Shown here one piece after another: positions 52,085 through 61,334 of a stretch of DNA of 64,000 bases. Numbering within the stretch: position 1 is the stretch's first letter; the number at the start of each line of letters is the position of its first letter. Below the pieces are notes generated by a model. That model worked only from the letters and a program-made list of their open reading frames with translations, had not been told where the DNA came from and ran no database searches. Origin of the DNA: Thiocapsa bogorovii. Its GTDB lineage: Bacteria > Pseudomonadota > Gammaproteobacteria > Chromatiales > Chromatiaceae. Where the stretch lies: contig NZ_CP089309.1 in assembly GCF_021228795.1 (NCBI RefSeq), forward strand, positions 2,108,001 to 2,172,000. Direction: 5' to 3'. The position numbers were made by a program, and so were the translations under genes.

Positions 52085-53092
52085 TCAACGCGGGCGCGCT
52101 CCCTGGATGCCCACCTGATCGACCCATCCACCGCGGCAGTCAGGGCTTCGCTTGGGCGCGGCAAGGATCAACTCGCCCAGCTCGGCGGTGTCGTCGACGA
52201 CGCCCGCCAGACCGATTCTCAGCTCCTCGATCAGACCATCGGAACAGCTCAGGCGGACCCGCTCGCCAGCCCCCTTGCCGAAGGCGTCGTCGAACGCGGC
52301 GCGCACCCGTGTCGCACTCAGGCGCTTGCCGATGTTCTCCTCGAAGAGGACGCGGACGCCGGATGCGTTGAGCTGCTCGAGCAGCATAAGGGAATGATTG
52401 AAATAAGTGTCCGCATCCGTGCCGTAGCAGGTTCCGTGCTTGACCCACTGATGTCGCTGCAGATCGGAGCGGGTTCCCGGCATCAATGAGTCAAGCCGCG
52501 CGAGGGTCGCCTGGTCGAGATCGAGCGCCGGCAGGAGACGCCAGCGGCCCGATTTCGAGAATGTCCGCTCCCGTTCGCCGACACCGCAATAGGTCTTGCC
52601 GATGGGCTGAGGCCAGAGACCGTGGAGCGAGAAGCGCCGCGCGTCCGCACGTTCCGGCGTCTGGTCCCGGCATTCCGTGCGTGTCGCGCGCGACTCGCAG
52701 AAGGCGGGCTGCCAACTGGCCGCCAGCACGAGCTGGCTCTCCATCGAGCCCGGACGCGATGGCGGCGGGGGCGACTGCGCACCCGCCGCAGGCACGGAGA
52801 GGTCCACAAGACGACCGCATCGGATCTCGACCCAGCGCTCTTTCGGGTTCGCGTCCTCGAATCTGAGTCGATAGTGGCTCGGATCCGCCCGATTGGTTCC
52901 GACGACCACATAATCTTGGCCGGGGACGAGCCGGATCGAACCGGGGTTGTCCGGTCGCTTGGTGGAGACCGTCGCAGAGCAAGGTTGCTCGGCGATCAGA
53001 ACGGCGTCCAGGCGCTCGGCGAAGGGCGCCGGCGACCACAGAAGCACGAAACAACCGAGGATTCCGCACAAGCGCGAGGGCTGCGGTGCCAT
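52085..53092 (-). CDS. Secreted ribonuclease T2 family protein
   Basis: A periplasmic or secreted endoribonuclease. The 335-residue product has a signal peptide (LCGILGCFVLLWSPAPFA), an N-terminal extension of about 90 residues with one Cys pair (PCSATV...IRCGRL), and the RNase T2 core with both active-site boxes: FSLHGLWPQ and HQWVKHGTCYG (catalytic histidines). Several cysteines fit the family disulfides. The ATG at 53092 has AGGCAGGAA upstream; a GTG six codons earlier is possible. Its 3' end abuts the truncated palindromic element. Substrate could be environmental RNA as a phosphate or nucleotide source (inference). Confidence 0.92.
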   Translation of the reverse strand: MAPQPSRLCGILGCFVLLWSPAPFAERLDAVLIAEQPCSATVSTKRPDNPGSIRLVPGQDYVVVGTNRADPSHYRLRFEDANPKERWVEIRCGRLVDLSVPAAGAQSPPPPSRPGSMESQLVLAASWQPAFCESRATRTECRDQTPERADARRFSLHGLWPQPIGKTYCGVGERERTFSKSGRWRLLPALDLDQATLARLDSLMPGTRSDLQRHQWVKHGTCYGTDADTYFNHSLMLLEQLNASGVRVLFEENIGKRLSATRVRAAFDDAFGKGAGERVRLSCSDGLIEELRIGLAGVVDDTAELGELILAAPKRSPDCRGGWVDQVGIQGARPR

Positions 53093-53131
53093 TGGTTCCT
53101 GCCTCTTCACTCCTGCCGCCTGCCGTCAGCT

Positions 53132-54022
53132 TCAGGATGGATGCGCAACATCCTCCGAGACACCGGGTGGGTTCTCGGTGAAATCCAACGCCTCGACACT
53201 CACAAGGTGCACACGCCGGCTGTCTGCACGCATCACCGTGAAGCGGAACCGGCCGAGCTCGACCGACTCGCCTTTCTTGGGCAGGTGCCCCATGGCGTTC
53301 ACGACAAGGCCGCCGATGGTGTCGAATTCCTCGTCCGAGAAGTCGCTGCCGAAATACGTGTTGAAGTCCTCGATGGTCGTGCGTGCCTTGGCGCTGAACT
53401 CGTTCTTGCCGCGTCGGAAGATCCCGGGCCCTTCGTCGTAGTCGTGCTCGTCGTCGATCTCGCCGACGATCTGCTCGAGCACGTCCTCGATGGTCACGAG
53501 CCCGCCGGCGCTGCCGTACTCGTCGATCACGATCGCCATATGGTTGCGGCTCGAACGAAACTCCTTGAGCAGGACATTCAGACGCTTGCTCTCGGGAACG
53601 AAGACCGCGGACCGCAACAGGTCGCGGATGTTGAAGGCGCGCCCGGAGTGGTCTCGGCAGAAAGAGAGCAGGTCCTTGGCGAGCAGAATGCCGACAACCT
53701 CTCCTTTGTCGTCGCCCGTGACGGGGAAACGGGAGTGCGCCGATTTGACGGCGATCTCGAGGATCTTTTCCAGCGGGTCGTCGCGCCTGAGATAGACCAT
53801 CTCGGCACGTGGAATCATGATGTCGCGTACACGCAGATCGGAGACCTGCAACACGCCTTCGATCATACTCAAGGCGTCGGTATCGAGCAGCTCACGCTCC
53901 TTCGCATCTTTGAGCACCTCCAGGAGCTGCTCCTTGTCTTGCGGCTCGCCCCCGAGCATCTGGCCGATCCGTTCGAACCAGTTACGTGAACGCGAGCCCT
54001 CGCTAGATCGATCGCTGGCCAT
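53132..54022 (-). CDS. corC: CBS-domain transporter-associated protein CorC/YbeX
   Basis: The 296-residue cytoplasmic protein has two CBS domains (about residues 65-190; VRDIMIPRAEMVYL and FVPESKRLNVLL) and a C-terminal CorC/HlyC domain (DFNTYFGSDFSDEEFDTIGGLV). The family is linked to magnesium/cobalt efflux and to ribosome quality through its neighbours. The ATG at 54022 lies inside ybeY (20-bp overlap), so translation is coupled. In relatives lnt follows; here an RNase T2 gene follows. Confidence 0.95.
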   Translation of the reverse strand: MASDRSSEGSRSRNWFERIGQMLGGEPQDKEQLLEVLKDAKERELLDTDALSMIEGVLQVSDLRVRDIMIPRAEMVYLRRDDPLEKILEIAVKSAHSRFPVTGDDKGEVVGILLAKDLLSFCRDHSGRAFNIRDLLRSAVFVPESKRLNVLLKEFRSSRNHMAIVIDEYGSAGGLVTIEDVLEQIVGEIDDEHDYDEGPGIFRRGKNEFSAKARTTIEDFNTYFGSDFSDEEFDTIGGLVVNAMGHLPKKGESVELGRFRFTVMRADSRRVHLVSVEALDFTENPPGVSEDVAHPS

Positions 54023-54530
54023 CGTGTGCTGTTTGATCCTCGTAAGGTGAAGGGAATCCCAAGGCGCCGAGGATACCGGATTCCACGGCTTCCATCTCCT
54101 CGGCATCACTCTGGGTAAGATGATCGTAATCAAGCAGATGCAGGACGCCGTGCACCACCATGTGGGCCCAGTGGGCCTGCTCGCTCTTGCACTGTTCGCG
54201 TGCTTCGCGCTGCACCACATCGGCGCAAATCACCAGATCGCCGAGTAGATCGGCGATCGGGTCCTCCGGATCGAGCCCGAGATCCAGATCGGACGGCAAG
54301 TCGAACGGAAAAGAAAGGACGTTGGTCGGTCCTTCGCGCCCGCGATAGCCGCGATTCAGGGCAGCCCCCTCCTCGGCATCCACGAGACGAATGGTCAGGG
54401 CCGCACGCTCGCGTCGGCCAGCCAAGGCGGCGGCCGCCCAGCGCTCGAAGTCCGCCGAAGGCGGGAGGTCCGATGCCTCGCTGGCAATCTGGAGATCCAG
54501 ATCCAGGGTCGCGGGCCGATCGCCGCTCAT
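54003..54530 (-). CDS. ybeY: Endoribonuclease YbeY
   Basis: Metal-dependent RNase of 16S rRNA 3' maturation and ribosome quality control. The 175-residue product shows [18 protein letters not shown] and the zinc motif [15 protein letters not shown] (three His). The ATG overlaps the phoH TGA (54527-54530, ATGA). Since phoH is broken by an insertion element upstream, expression must come from a promoter in the element or readthrough. Confidence 0.96.
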   Translation of the reverse strand: MSGDRPATLDLDLQIASEASDLPPSADFERWAAAALAGRRERAALTIRLVDAEEGAALNRGYRGREGPTNVLSFPFDLPSDLDLGLDPEDPIADLLGDLVICADVVQREAREQCKSEQAHWAHMVVHGVLHLLDYDHLTQSDAEEMEAVESGILGALGFPSPYEDQTAHDGQRSI

Positions 54531-54817
54531 GCCTTCGGCGCCCGCCCTCGCAGTGGCACCGGCTGCTCGAAGGCATCGTAGGCATTGACGATGCGCTGAA
54601 CCAGGGCATGGCGCACCACGTCGCGAGAGTTGAAGAAGGTAAAGCTGATGCCATCGACGTCCTTGAGGATCTCGACCGCTTGGCGCAGGCCCGAGGGTTG
54701 GCCGCGCGGCAGATCGACCTGGGTCACGTCACCCGTGATCACAGCGGTCGAGCCAAAGCCGATACGCGTCAAAAACATCTTCATCTGCTCGGGCGTCGTG
54801 TTTTGGGCCTCGTCTAG
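54527..54817 (-). pseudogene. phoH: PhoH-like ATPase, 3' fragment
   Basis: The C-terminal 95 residues of PhoH/YbeZ, starting at [33 protein letters not shown] (Walker B onward). It lost its 5' part to the inserted element at 54818. Joined to the fragment at 56553-57297 after removing the element and one CTAG copy, the reading frame is continuous (about 343 residues). CTAG (54814-54817) is the target duplication. The ATG-like start at the left edge of the element is unlikely to make a functional protein. Confidence 0.92.
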
Positions 54818-56552
54818 CCCGGATGTTTCATAAACCGACACAGCCGACACTGGCCTCGCGGATTTGCGCGGCGCTGGGCGTCACCGAGGGCGATGACCGG
54901 GACGCCGCGGGGGTTGAATGGTGGAAATACCGAGCGGCAACGGGCTTGATCAACGGGGCACGAGTAGTTTTGTCGCCGCGCAGGCGTACGATGCCCTGCC
55001 CGAGGTGGGCATAGTCGTCGTGCGCGTGCTGAAATCCCCGTGCGGGGATGTATGTGCGTCTAGGCGGGCGCCGCCCGGGGCTGCGCGTTGAAGAGCCTCT
55101 CGGTGACCTGCTGCAACAGCGTCTTGACCGGACAGCTCGAGGGCAGGTGCAGGCGCACGCGGTCTTTGTACTGCACCACGCGCACGGCGAGCTTGAACAG
55201 TTTGATGATCACGGTGGCAGGCTGGGCGTTGGCCAGTTCCGTGCCGACGAGGACCTCGGTGCGCAGCGTTTGGTGCAAGACGTAAGCGGCGCAGGAGAAG
55301 AACAAGCGCATCTGATTGGCCAAGAAGGTGCTGTCGGAAGTGCGATCGCTGGCCAGATCGTTCTTGATCATTTTGATGAAGTTCTCGTCCTGGCCGCGCG
55401 CGCAGTACAGATCGCGGTAGACGCACTCGGGACTGGGCAAGTCCAAGGAGGTGACGACGAAGCGGAGGTTGTCGCCGCGCGCCGTCACCTCGGCTTTGAG
55501 GATGGTCCGACACGCGCCGGGCCAGGAACCGGCACGGTAGTCAACCTCGTGGTAGGTGCGGGTCCGCTCGGGTACGTCGGCGTCGGCGCGCCGGGCGTTC
55601 TCGATGCGCAGCGCATGGAGCTTGCGGGCGTCGGCCAAGAACGGCTCGGCCCGTGGCGTGAGAGCCCGGTTACCCGCCAGGCCGAAGATGAAATCCGTCA
55701 ACGGATCGGCCATCGCCAAGGCCATCAACTCGGGGTTGGAGAAGTGTCCGTCGCCGCGCAGGATGATGCGTGTGCGTGGCCACGCGGCCCGCAGCCGCTT
55801 GAGCACGCGCTTGAGGATCATCGCGTTCTCGGCGCCGGTGGGGCGCTTGCCGGGACGCAGCACCGCGGTGATGAACTTCCCCGAGAGGCCCTCGAAGAGA
55901 AACAGCGGCAAGTAGCAATGGTTGCCGTAGTGATGATTGTAGAACGCGAACTCCTGCTGGCCATGGGTGGCGTCTTCGGAGTGGTCCATATCGAGCACGA
56001 TCACCTGCGGCGCCTTCGGGTAGCTGGCGATGAAGGCCTCGACGAAGGCCTGCGCCATGCGGTAGAGGTCGCGCGCGCCGACCCCATTCTCCAAACGCGA
56101 GAAGGTCGGCCCGCTGGCCAGGTCCGTCGTCGCATCCAGCGGCTTGCGCTCCAGCCCCAGCTTGAACAGCGCATCACGGCGCAGCGCATTGGCGTCGTTG
56201 CCGTCTTCGTAAGCACAGGCGATCTGGTAGACCCGTTGCGCGATCAGCTCACGCATCGGATGGGTGGTGTAGGACGGATGGCGCCAATCATCGATCGCTG
56301 CGCTCAACCGCTCGGTCAGGCCGATCTGCCGATCAACCCCGCGCAGAATCATGGGGCCAAAGTCAGACGACATGGCGCCGCCGTCGAAGTCGCCGCGGAC
56401 CGTGAAACCGGCGACCGGGGGAAAACGCAGCTGTTCCGGGGTAGACTCGGGCATGGGCGACCTCGTTTAGCTTCTTCCGAAGCGTTCTTGGCGGAACAGC
56501 CATTTTATCAATGGGTTGAACGAGAGTCGCCCTTTTTTATGAAATATTCGGG
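54818..56552 (-). mobile_element. IS1380-family insertion sequence in phoH
   Basis: 1735 bp. The ends are CCCGGATGTTTCATAAA (54818-54834) and the inverse of CCCGAATATTTCATAAA (56536-56552), 15 of 17 matching. A direct CTAG flanks both sides (54814-54817 and 56553-56556). One intact transposase gene. Because ends, target duplication and transposase are all intact, the insertion looks recent. Confidence 0.95.
55060..56454 (-). CDS. IS1380-family transposase
   Basis: An intact 464-residue DDE transposase. Family features include the N-terminal GGAMSSDFGPMILRGVDRQIGL, the RVYQIACAYEDGNDANALRRD region, and catalytic acids in IVLDMDHSED, ILRGDGHFSNPEL and the C-terminal YCARGQDENFIKMIKNDLASDRT (Glu). 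The ATG at 56452-56454 is about 100 bp inside the right end. It has the same orientation as the interrupted gene. Confidence 0.93.
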   Translation of the reverse strand: MPESTPEQLRFPPVAGFTVRGDFDGGAMSSDFGPMILRGVDRQIGLTERLSAAIDDWRHPSYTTHPMRELIAQRVYQIACAYEDGNDANALRRDALFKLGLERKPLDATTDLASGPTFSRLENGVGARDLYRMAQAFVEAFIASYPKAPQVIVLDMDHSEDATHGQQEFAFYNHHYGNHCYLPLFLFEGLSGKFITAVLRPGKRPTGAENAMILKRVLKRLRAAWPRTRIILRGDGHFSNPELMALAMADPLTDFIFGLAGNRALTPRAEPFLADARKLHALRIENARRADADVPERTRTYHEVDYRAGSWPGACRTILKAEVTARGDNLRFVVTSLDLPSPECVYRDLYCARGQDENFIKMIKNDLASDRTSDSTFLANQMRLFFSCAAYVLHQTLRTEVLVGTELANAQPATVIIKLFKLAVRVVQYKDRVRLHLPSSCPVKTLLQQVTERLFNAQPRAAPA

Positions 56553-57297
56553 CTAGGATGATAAAGGAGTCGTTGAGCGTTCGACCGCGCATGTAGGCCA
56601 GCGGGGCGACCTCGATGACGTTGCGCTCGAGGAGCTTGGTGACCTTCTCGAAGCCAAGCATCTCGAAGAGCGCATCGTAGAGCGGACGCAGATAGGGATC
56701 GATCTTCTGGGCCAGATCGCCGGGCAGGAATCCCAAGCGCTCGCCGGCCTCGACCGCCGGACGCACCAGCAAGAGTCGGCGCACGCGGTCGGAATCGAGT
56801 GCCTCGACCGCACAGGCCACCGCGAGATAGGTCTTGCCGGTGCCGGCCGGGCCGACGCCGAAGTTGATGTCGTGCTTCAGCATGGCGTGGAGATAGCTCT
56901 GCTGATTCGGTCCGCGTGCTCGGATCAGACCGCGCTTGGTCTTGATGACGACATCCGGCAGACGATCCTCGGCCGATTCCAGAAGCGCGTCGGCCCCGGA
57001 CTCTTGAAGCCAGAGATGAATCGTCTCGGGCGTGAGCACCTCGGCGGCGGTCTCGGCATAGAGATCCTGCAGAAGCTGCTCCCCGAGGCGCACACCTTCG
57101 GGATCGCCGATCAGACGGAAATTGACACCGCGATTGCTGATCTCGATACCGAGTCGGCGCTCCAACTGGCGCAGATGCTGATCGAGCTGGCCGCAAAGGT
57201 TGGCGAGCCGAACGTTGTCGGCGGGCTCGAGCTCCAGATCCAGGGTTTGCGGTTGGATCGACACGCCGGCCGCCGCGCTCAAACGCCGACCCCGCAC
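56553..57297 (-). pseudogene. phoH: PhoH-like ATPase, 5' fragment
   Basis: The N-terminal 248 residues of PhoH/YbeZ with the KH-like region (IEISNRGVNFRLIGDP), Walker A (GVGPAGTGKTYLAVACAVEAL) and APLAYMRGRTLNDSFIIL, where the inserted element interrupts just before the Walker B LDEAQN. The frame then runs into the element and stops at 56467 after about 28 foreign residues. Start is uncertain: GTG at 57297 overlaps the miaB end, and TTG at 57282 overlaps its stop codon. Confidence 0.92.
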
Positions 57298-58655
57298 ATC
57301 GCCGTGCGCGCCGGTGCGTCGGTCATCAAGCGACCGCGCAGCGAATTGGGCAGCGCTTCGGTGATCTCGATGTCGACAAAATTGCCGATCAGCTCGGGCG
57401 CGCCGGCAAAGTTGACGACGCGATTGTTCTCTGTCCGACCGGCGAGCCGGAACGGATCCTTGCGCGACGGACGCTCGACCAAGACGCGCTGGATGGTTCC
57501 GACCATTGCCTGGCTGTAGTGTCGGGCATTGTCGTTGATGCGCGCCTGAAGCCGTTCCAGACGTGCCTTCTTGTCGGCAAGCGGTACCGCGTCCGGATAG
57601 TCGGCCGCGGGCGTGCCGGGGCGGCGGCTGTAGATGAAGCTGAAGCTCTGATCGAAGCCGATCTCCTCGATCAGATCCATGGTCGCGGCAAAGTCGCTCT
57701 CGGTCTCGCCCGGAAAGCCCACGATGAAATCACTCGAGATTCCGATCCCGGGGCGTGCTTGGCGCAGGCGACGGATCTTGGATCGGTACTCCAGTGCCGT
57801 ATGCCCCCGCTTCATGGCGGCGAGGATGCGATCCGAGCCGGATTGCACCGGCAGGTGCACGAAGCCGACGAGCTCCGGCACCTCGGCATAGACCTCGATC
57901 AAGCTCTCGGAAAACTCTACCGGATGGCTTGTGGTAAAGCGGATGCGGTCGATTCCGTCGATCGCGGCGACATAGCGGATCAGAAGGGCAAGATCCGCGA
58001 CGTCACCCTCGCCGGCTTCGTCGGCCAATGCGCCACGATAAGCATTGACGTTTTGCCCGAGCAGAGTGACCTCGCGTACGCCCTGCTCGGCCAGAGCGGC
58101 GACCTCCGCGATCACGTCGTCGAAGGGCCGACTGATCTCCTCCCCGCGCGTGTAGGGCACGACGCAGTAGGTACAGTATTTCGAGCAGCCTTCCATCACG
58201 GACACGAAGGCGGCCGGCCCCTCGGCACGGGGTGTCGGCAGGCAATCGAATTTCTCGATCTCCGGAAAGGAGACATCCACCTGGGGCGAGTGTCGCTCCC
58301 CGAGGTTCTTGAGCATCTCGGGCAACCGATGCAGCGTCTGGGGGCCGAACACGAGGTCGACATAGGGTGCACGGGCGCGAATGGCATCGCCTTCCTGGCT
58401 CGCCACACAACCGCCCACGCCGATCACAAGGTCCGGATTCTCGAGTTTCAACGCCCGCCAACGCCCGAGCTGCGAGAAGACCTTCTCCTGCGCCTTCTCG
58501 CGGATCGAACAGGTGTTGAGCAGCAGGACGTCGGCGTCCTCCGCCCGTTCCGTCAGCTCCAGACCCGCCGACGCATGCAGGACGTCCGCCATGCGGGCGG
58601 AGTCGTAATCGTTCATTTGGCAGCCGTGAGTCTGGATAAAAAGCTTGCGGGGCAT
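57279..58655 (-). CDS. miaB: tRNA-2-methylthio-N6-isopentenyladenosine synthase
   Basis: Radical SAM methylthiotransferase acting on A37 of tRNAs. The 458-residue product has the UPF0004 domain ([32 protein letters not shown]: three cluster Cys), the radical SAM CxxxCxxC ([15 protein letters not shown]) and a C-terminal TRAM domain ([26 protein letters not shown]). The ATG at 58655 gives the family start ([15 protein letters not shown]); another ATG three codons earlier is equally possible, and neither has a clear ribosome site. It heads the miaB-phoH-ybeY-corC operon. Confidence 0.96.
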   Translation of the reverse strand: MPRKLFIQTHGCQMNDYDSARMADVLHASAGLELTERAEDADVLLLNTCSIREKAQEKVFSQLGRWRALKLENPDLVIGVGGCVASQEGDAIRARAPYVDLVFGPQTLHRLPEMLKNLGERHSPQVDVSFPEIEKFDCLPTPRAEGPAAFVSVMEGCSKYCTYCVVPYTRGEEISRPFDDVIAEVAALAEQGVREVTLLGQNVNAYRGALADEAGEGDVADLALLIRYVAAIDGIDRIRFTTSHPVEFSESLIEVYAEVPELVGFVHLPVQSGSDRILAAMKRGHTALEYRSKIRRLRQARPGIGISSDFIVGFPGETESDFAATMDLIEEIGFDQSFSFIYSRRPGTPAADYPDAVPLADKKARLERLQARINDNARHYSQAMVGTIQRVLVERPSRKDPFRLAGRTENNRVVNFAGAPELIGNFVDIEITEALPNSLRGRLMTDAPARTAMCGVGV

Positions 58656-58863
58656 TGAAGGCATGAGAGCGAGGGGAGGCGCGATCGCGCAACTAAATAA
58701 GAGGGATGGGGTGAGGAGAGGCAATCCGCAACCCCCGGCCGCCGAGCGACCCGGCCGCGCAGAGCTGCATCGTCCGGATTCGGTACCCGGGTGTCAAGCG
58801 CGCCGATCGGTCCGCAGGCGCATGGTCGGCGCTGTCGAACTACAACCGGAGAATGCATCCCGG

Positions 58864-58877
58864 TTGACCTCGGTCAA
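58864..58877 (+). promoter_or_regulatory. FNR-type operator upstream of nrdD
   Basis: TTGACCTCGGTCAA, a perfect palindrome with the FNR half-site spacing (TTGAN-N4-NTCAA, consensus TTGAT-N4-ATCAA). Its centre is about 94 bp before the nrdD ATG. Activation at low oxygen would suit an oxygen-sensitive reductase. Confidence 0.6.
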
Positions 58878-58896
58878 CTCCACCTCAAACTCTTCA

Positions 58897-58943
58897 ACAC
58901 AGCATCTAGTTGGCGCTATAGTCCGCACCACAAGATATAGTGG
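58897..58943 (+). promoter_or_regulatory. Tandem NrdR boxes upstream of nrdD
   Basis: ACACAGCATCTAGTTG (58897-58912) and CCACAAGATATAGTGG (58928-58943) resemble the NrdR consensus acaCwAtATaTwGtgt; the second is strongly palindromic. Their starts are 31 bp apart, three helical turns, which is the usual spacing for paired NrdR boxes. Confidence 0.7.
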
Positions 58944-58964
58944 AAATGGACGAGAGACGCCTCC

Positions 58965-61004
58965 ATGGGACAGCTCCGAAACAACCTGTCGACCCTGCCC
59001 GTACGGGTCCGCAAGCGCGACGGTGTCGAGGTGCGCTTCGATGCCGCCAAGATCGAGTCCGCGATTCGTCGCGCCGGACAGGCGAGCGGCGAGTTCGGTG
59101 CGCCGGAGGCGAGTCTATTGACCGCTCAGGTGGTCAAGGTGCTGGCCCATCGCTACGGAGCAGAGCGTTTGCCCGACATCGAGGGTATCCAGGATGTCGT
59201 CGAGCAGACCCTCATCAGCGCCAACCACTTCGAGACGGCCCGCAGCTACATCGTCTATCGCGAGCAGCACAAGAAGCTGCGCGACGAGCAGCGCACCTTG
59301 GTCGACGTCGGCGGCTCCATCAACGAGTATCTCGACCGCTCGGACTGGCGCGTCGCGGCCAATGCCAATCAGGGCTACTCGCTCGGCGGCTTGATCCTCA
59401 ACACCTCGGGCAAGATGATCGCCAATTACTGGCTGAGCCATGTCTATCCGCCCGAGATCGGCCAGGCCCATCGAGACGGCGACATCCATATCCACGATCT
59501 CGACATGCTCTCCGGCTACTGCGCGGGCTGGTCGCTGCGTACCCTGCTCAACGAGGGGCTGAACGGGGTGCCTGGCAAGGTCGAGGCCGGTCCGCCCAAG
59601 CACATGTCCTCCGCAATCGGGCAGATCGTGAATTTCCTGGGCACACTTCAGAACGAGTGGGCCGGCGCACAGGCGTTCTCGAGCTTCGATACCTATATGG
59701 CAGCCTTCGTGCGCAGCGACGGGCTGGATTATCCGCACGTCAAGCAGGCCATCCAAGAACTCATCTACAACCTGAACGTGCCCTCGCGCTGGGGCTGCCA
59801 GACTCCCTTCACGAATCTGACCTTCGACTGGGTCTGCCCCGAGGATCTGCGCGAGCAGGTGCCGGTGATCGCTGGCGTGGAGCAGCCCTACACCTACGGT
59901 GATCTTCAGGCCGAGATGGACCTGATCAATCGGGCCTATATCGAGGTGATGACCGAGGGCGACGCCAAGGGCCGGATCTTCACCTTCCCGATCCCCACCT
60001 ATAACATCACCCCGGATTTCCCGTGGGACAGCGAGAACGCAGAGCACCTGTTCGAGATGACGGCGAAGTACGGTCTTCCCTACTTCCAGAATTTTCTCAA
60101 CTCGGAGCTTTCGCCGAACATGGTGCGCTCCATGTGCTGCCGGTTGCAGCTGGATCTGCGCGAGCTGCTCAAGCGCGGCAACGGGCTGTTCGGCTCGGCC
60201 GAGCAGACCGGCTCGCTCGGTGTCGTGACCATCAACTGTGCGCGGCTCGGATACACCCATCGAGGCGACGAGGCCGGGCTTCTGGCACGGCTCGACACAC
60301 TCCTGAACCTCGCGCGCAACAGTCTCGAGATCAAACGCAAGGTCATCCAGCGGCACATGGATGCCGGACTCTTCCCCTATACCAAGCGGTATCTGGGCAC
60401 GCTGCGCAACCATTTCTCGACCATCGGCGTGAACGGGATCAACGAGTTGATCCGCAACTTCACCAACGATGCCGAGGACATCACGACGGATCGGGGCCAC
60501 GCCATGGCCTGCCGGATCCTGGATCACGTCCGCGCTCGGATGGTCGAGTTTCAGGAATCAACCGGCAGTATGTACAACCTGGAAGCCACACCCGCGGAGG
60601 GCACGACCTACCGCTTCGCCCGCGAAGACAAGAAGCGCTTTCCGGACATCCTACAGGCCGGCACGGCCGAGACGCCCTACTATACCAACAGCTCTCAGCT
60701 GCCGGTGGGCTACACGGACGACCCCTTCGAGGCGCTGTCCATGCAGGAGGCGCTGCAAACCAAATATACGGGCGGCACCGTGCTGCACCTGTATATGAAC
60801 GAGCAGATCTCGACGACCGACGCCTGCAAGCGACTGGTCCGTCGGGCACTGGAAAACTTTCGTCAGCCCTACATCACGGTCACGCCTGTGTTCTCGATCT
60901 GCCCCAAACACGGTTACATCGCGGGCGAGCACGAATTCTGCCCGGTCTGCGACCGCGAACTCATCGCGCGCAAGACTGCGGCGCTTGAAGAGGCGGAGGC
61001 ATAG
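58965..61004 (+). CDS. nrdD: Anaerobic (class III) ribonucleoside-triphosphate reductase, catalytic subunit lacking glycyl-radical domain
   Basis: Reduces ribonucleotides to deoxyribonucleotides without oxygen. The 679-residue product has an N-terminal ATP cone (PVRVRKRDGVEVRFDAAKIESAI), the ten-stranded barrel with NVPSRWGCQTPFTNLTFD and MCCRLQLDLREL (candidate active-site Cys), and a C-terminal zinc-type knuckle (CPKHGYIAGEHEFCPVCD). It ends 16 residues after the knuckle; the glycyl-radical segment (RVxGYxRP), normally following at once, is absent and is encoded by the next small gene. Upstream are FNR-like and NrdR-like sites. An activase gene follows. Confidence 0.95.
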   Translation: MGQLRNNLSTLPVRVRKRDGVEVRFDAAKIESAIRRAGQASGEFGAPEASLLTAQVVKVLAHRYGAERLPDIEGIQDVVEQTLISANHFETARSYIVYREQHKKLRDEQRTLVDVGGSINEYLDRSDWRVAANANQGYSLGGLILNTSGKMIANYWLSHVYPPEIGQAHRDGDIHIHDLDMLSGYCAGWSLRTLLNEGLNGVPGKVEAGPPKHMSSAIGQIVNFLGTLQNEWAGAQAFSSFDTYMAAFVRSDGLDYPHVKQAIQELIYNLNVPSRWGCQTPFTNLTFDWVCPEDLREQVPVIAGVEQPYTYGDLQAEMDLINRAYIEVMTEGDAKGRIFTFPIPTYNITPDFPWDSENAEHLFEMTAKYGLPYFQNFLNSELSPNMVRSMCCRLQLDLRELLKRGNGLFGSAEQTGSLGVVTINCARLGYTHRGDEAGLLARLDTLLNLARNSLEIKRKVIQRHMDAGLFPYTKRYLGTLRNHFSTIGVNGINELIRNFTNDAEDITTDRGHAMACRILDHVRARMVEFQESTGSMYNLEATPAEGTTYRFAREDKKRFPDILQAGTAETPYYTNSSQLPVGYTDDPFEALSMQEALQTKYTGGTVLHLYMNEQISTTDACKRLVRRALENFRQPYITVTPVFSICPKHGYIAGEHEFCPVCDRELIARKTAALEEAEA

Positions 61005-61106
61005 GTCGATCACGGGCTCGCCGAACGCACGGCCGCTCGACAGGACAACGACCGCCGCACACGCCATCGACGCACAATCATCCGAAACGACATCAGGAGC
61101 GAAACC

Positions 61107-61295
61107 ATGACCCACCAAACCATCGAGCTGAAGACCGAAGAACGCACCCGTTGCGAGGTCTGGACCCGCGTGATGGGCTATCACCGCCCGGTTTCGGCCT
61201 TCAATGCCGGCAAACGCGCCGAGCACGCCGAACGCTGCTACTTCACCGAGACACCCACCGGATCCGCAAATCGCGAAGAGCGCCGCGCCGCCTAG
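61107..61295 (+). CDS. Stand-alone glycyl-radical domain of class III RNR
   Basis: A 62-residue protein whose centre, RCEVWTRVMGYHRPVSAFN then AGKRAEHAERCYF, matches the C-terminal glycyl-radical segment of NrdD (E-V-x-x-R-V-x-G-Y-x-R-P-V). Gly24 would carry the radical. It has its own ATG with a strong ribosome site (AGGAGCGAAACC), 102 bp after the nrdD stop and in a separate reading unit, so it is not a simple frameshift. It would dock onto NrdD as a replaceable radical subunit, like YfiD does for pyruvate formate-lyase. Its activase is the next gene, 39 bp on. Confidence 0.85.
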   Translation: MTHQTIELKTEERTRCEVWTRVMGYHRPVSAFNAGKRAEHAERCYFTETPTGSANREERRAA

Positions 61296-61334
61296 ATCTT
61301 TGAGCCGAATCGAGCCGATCGAAGCGCAACGCCC

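Larger units (their letters stand above)
58656..58964. other. Divergent promoter region miaB / nrdD
   Basis: About 310 bp without a gene, holding promoters for miaB and nrdD. The right half contains an FNR-like inverted repeat and two NrdR-like boxes, listed separately. Confidence 0.6.

Noticed and set aside
61005-61106. Frameshift joining nrdD and the small glycyl-radical gene
   Set aside because: The 102-bp gap has no NrdD-like coding sequence and contains a strong ribosome site for the small gene.
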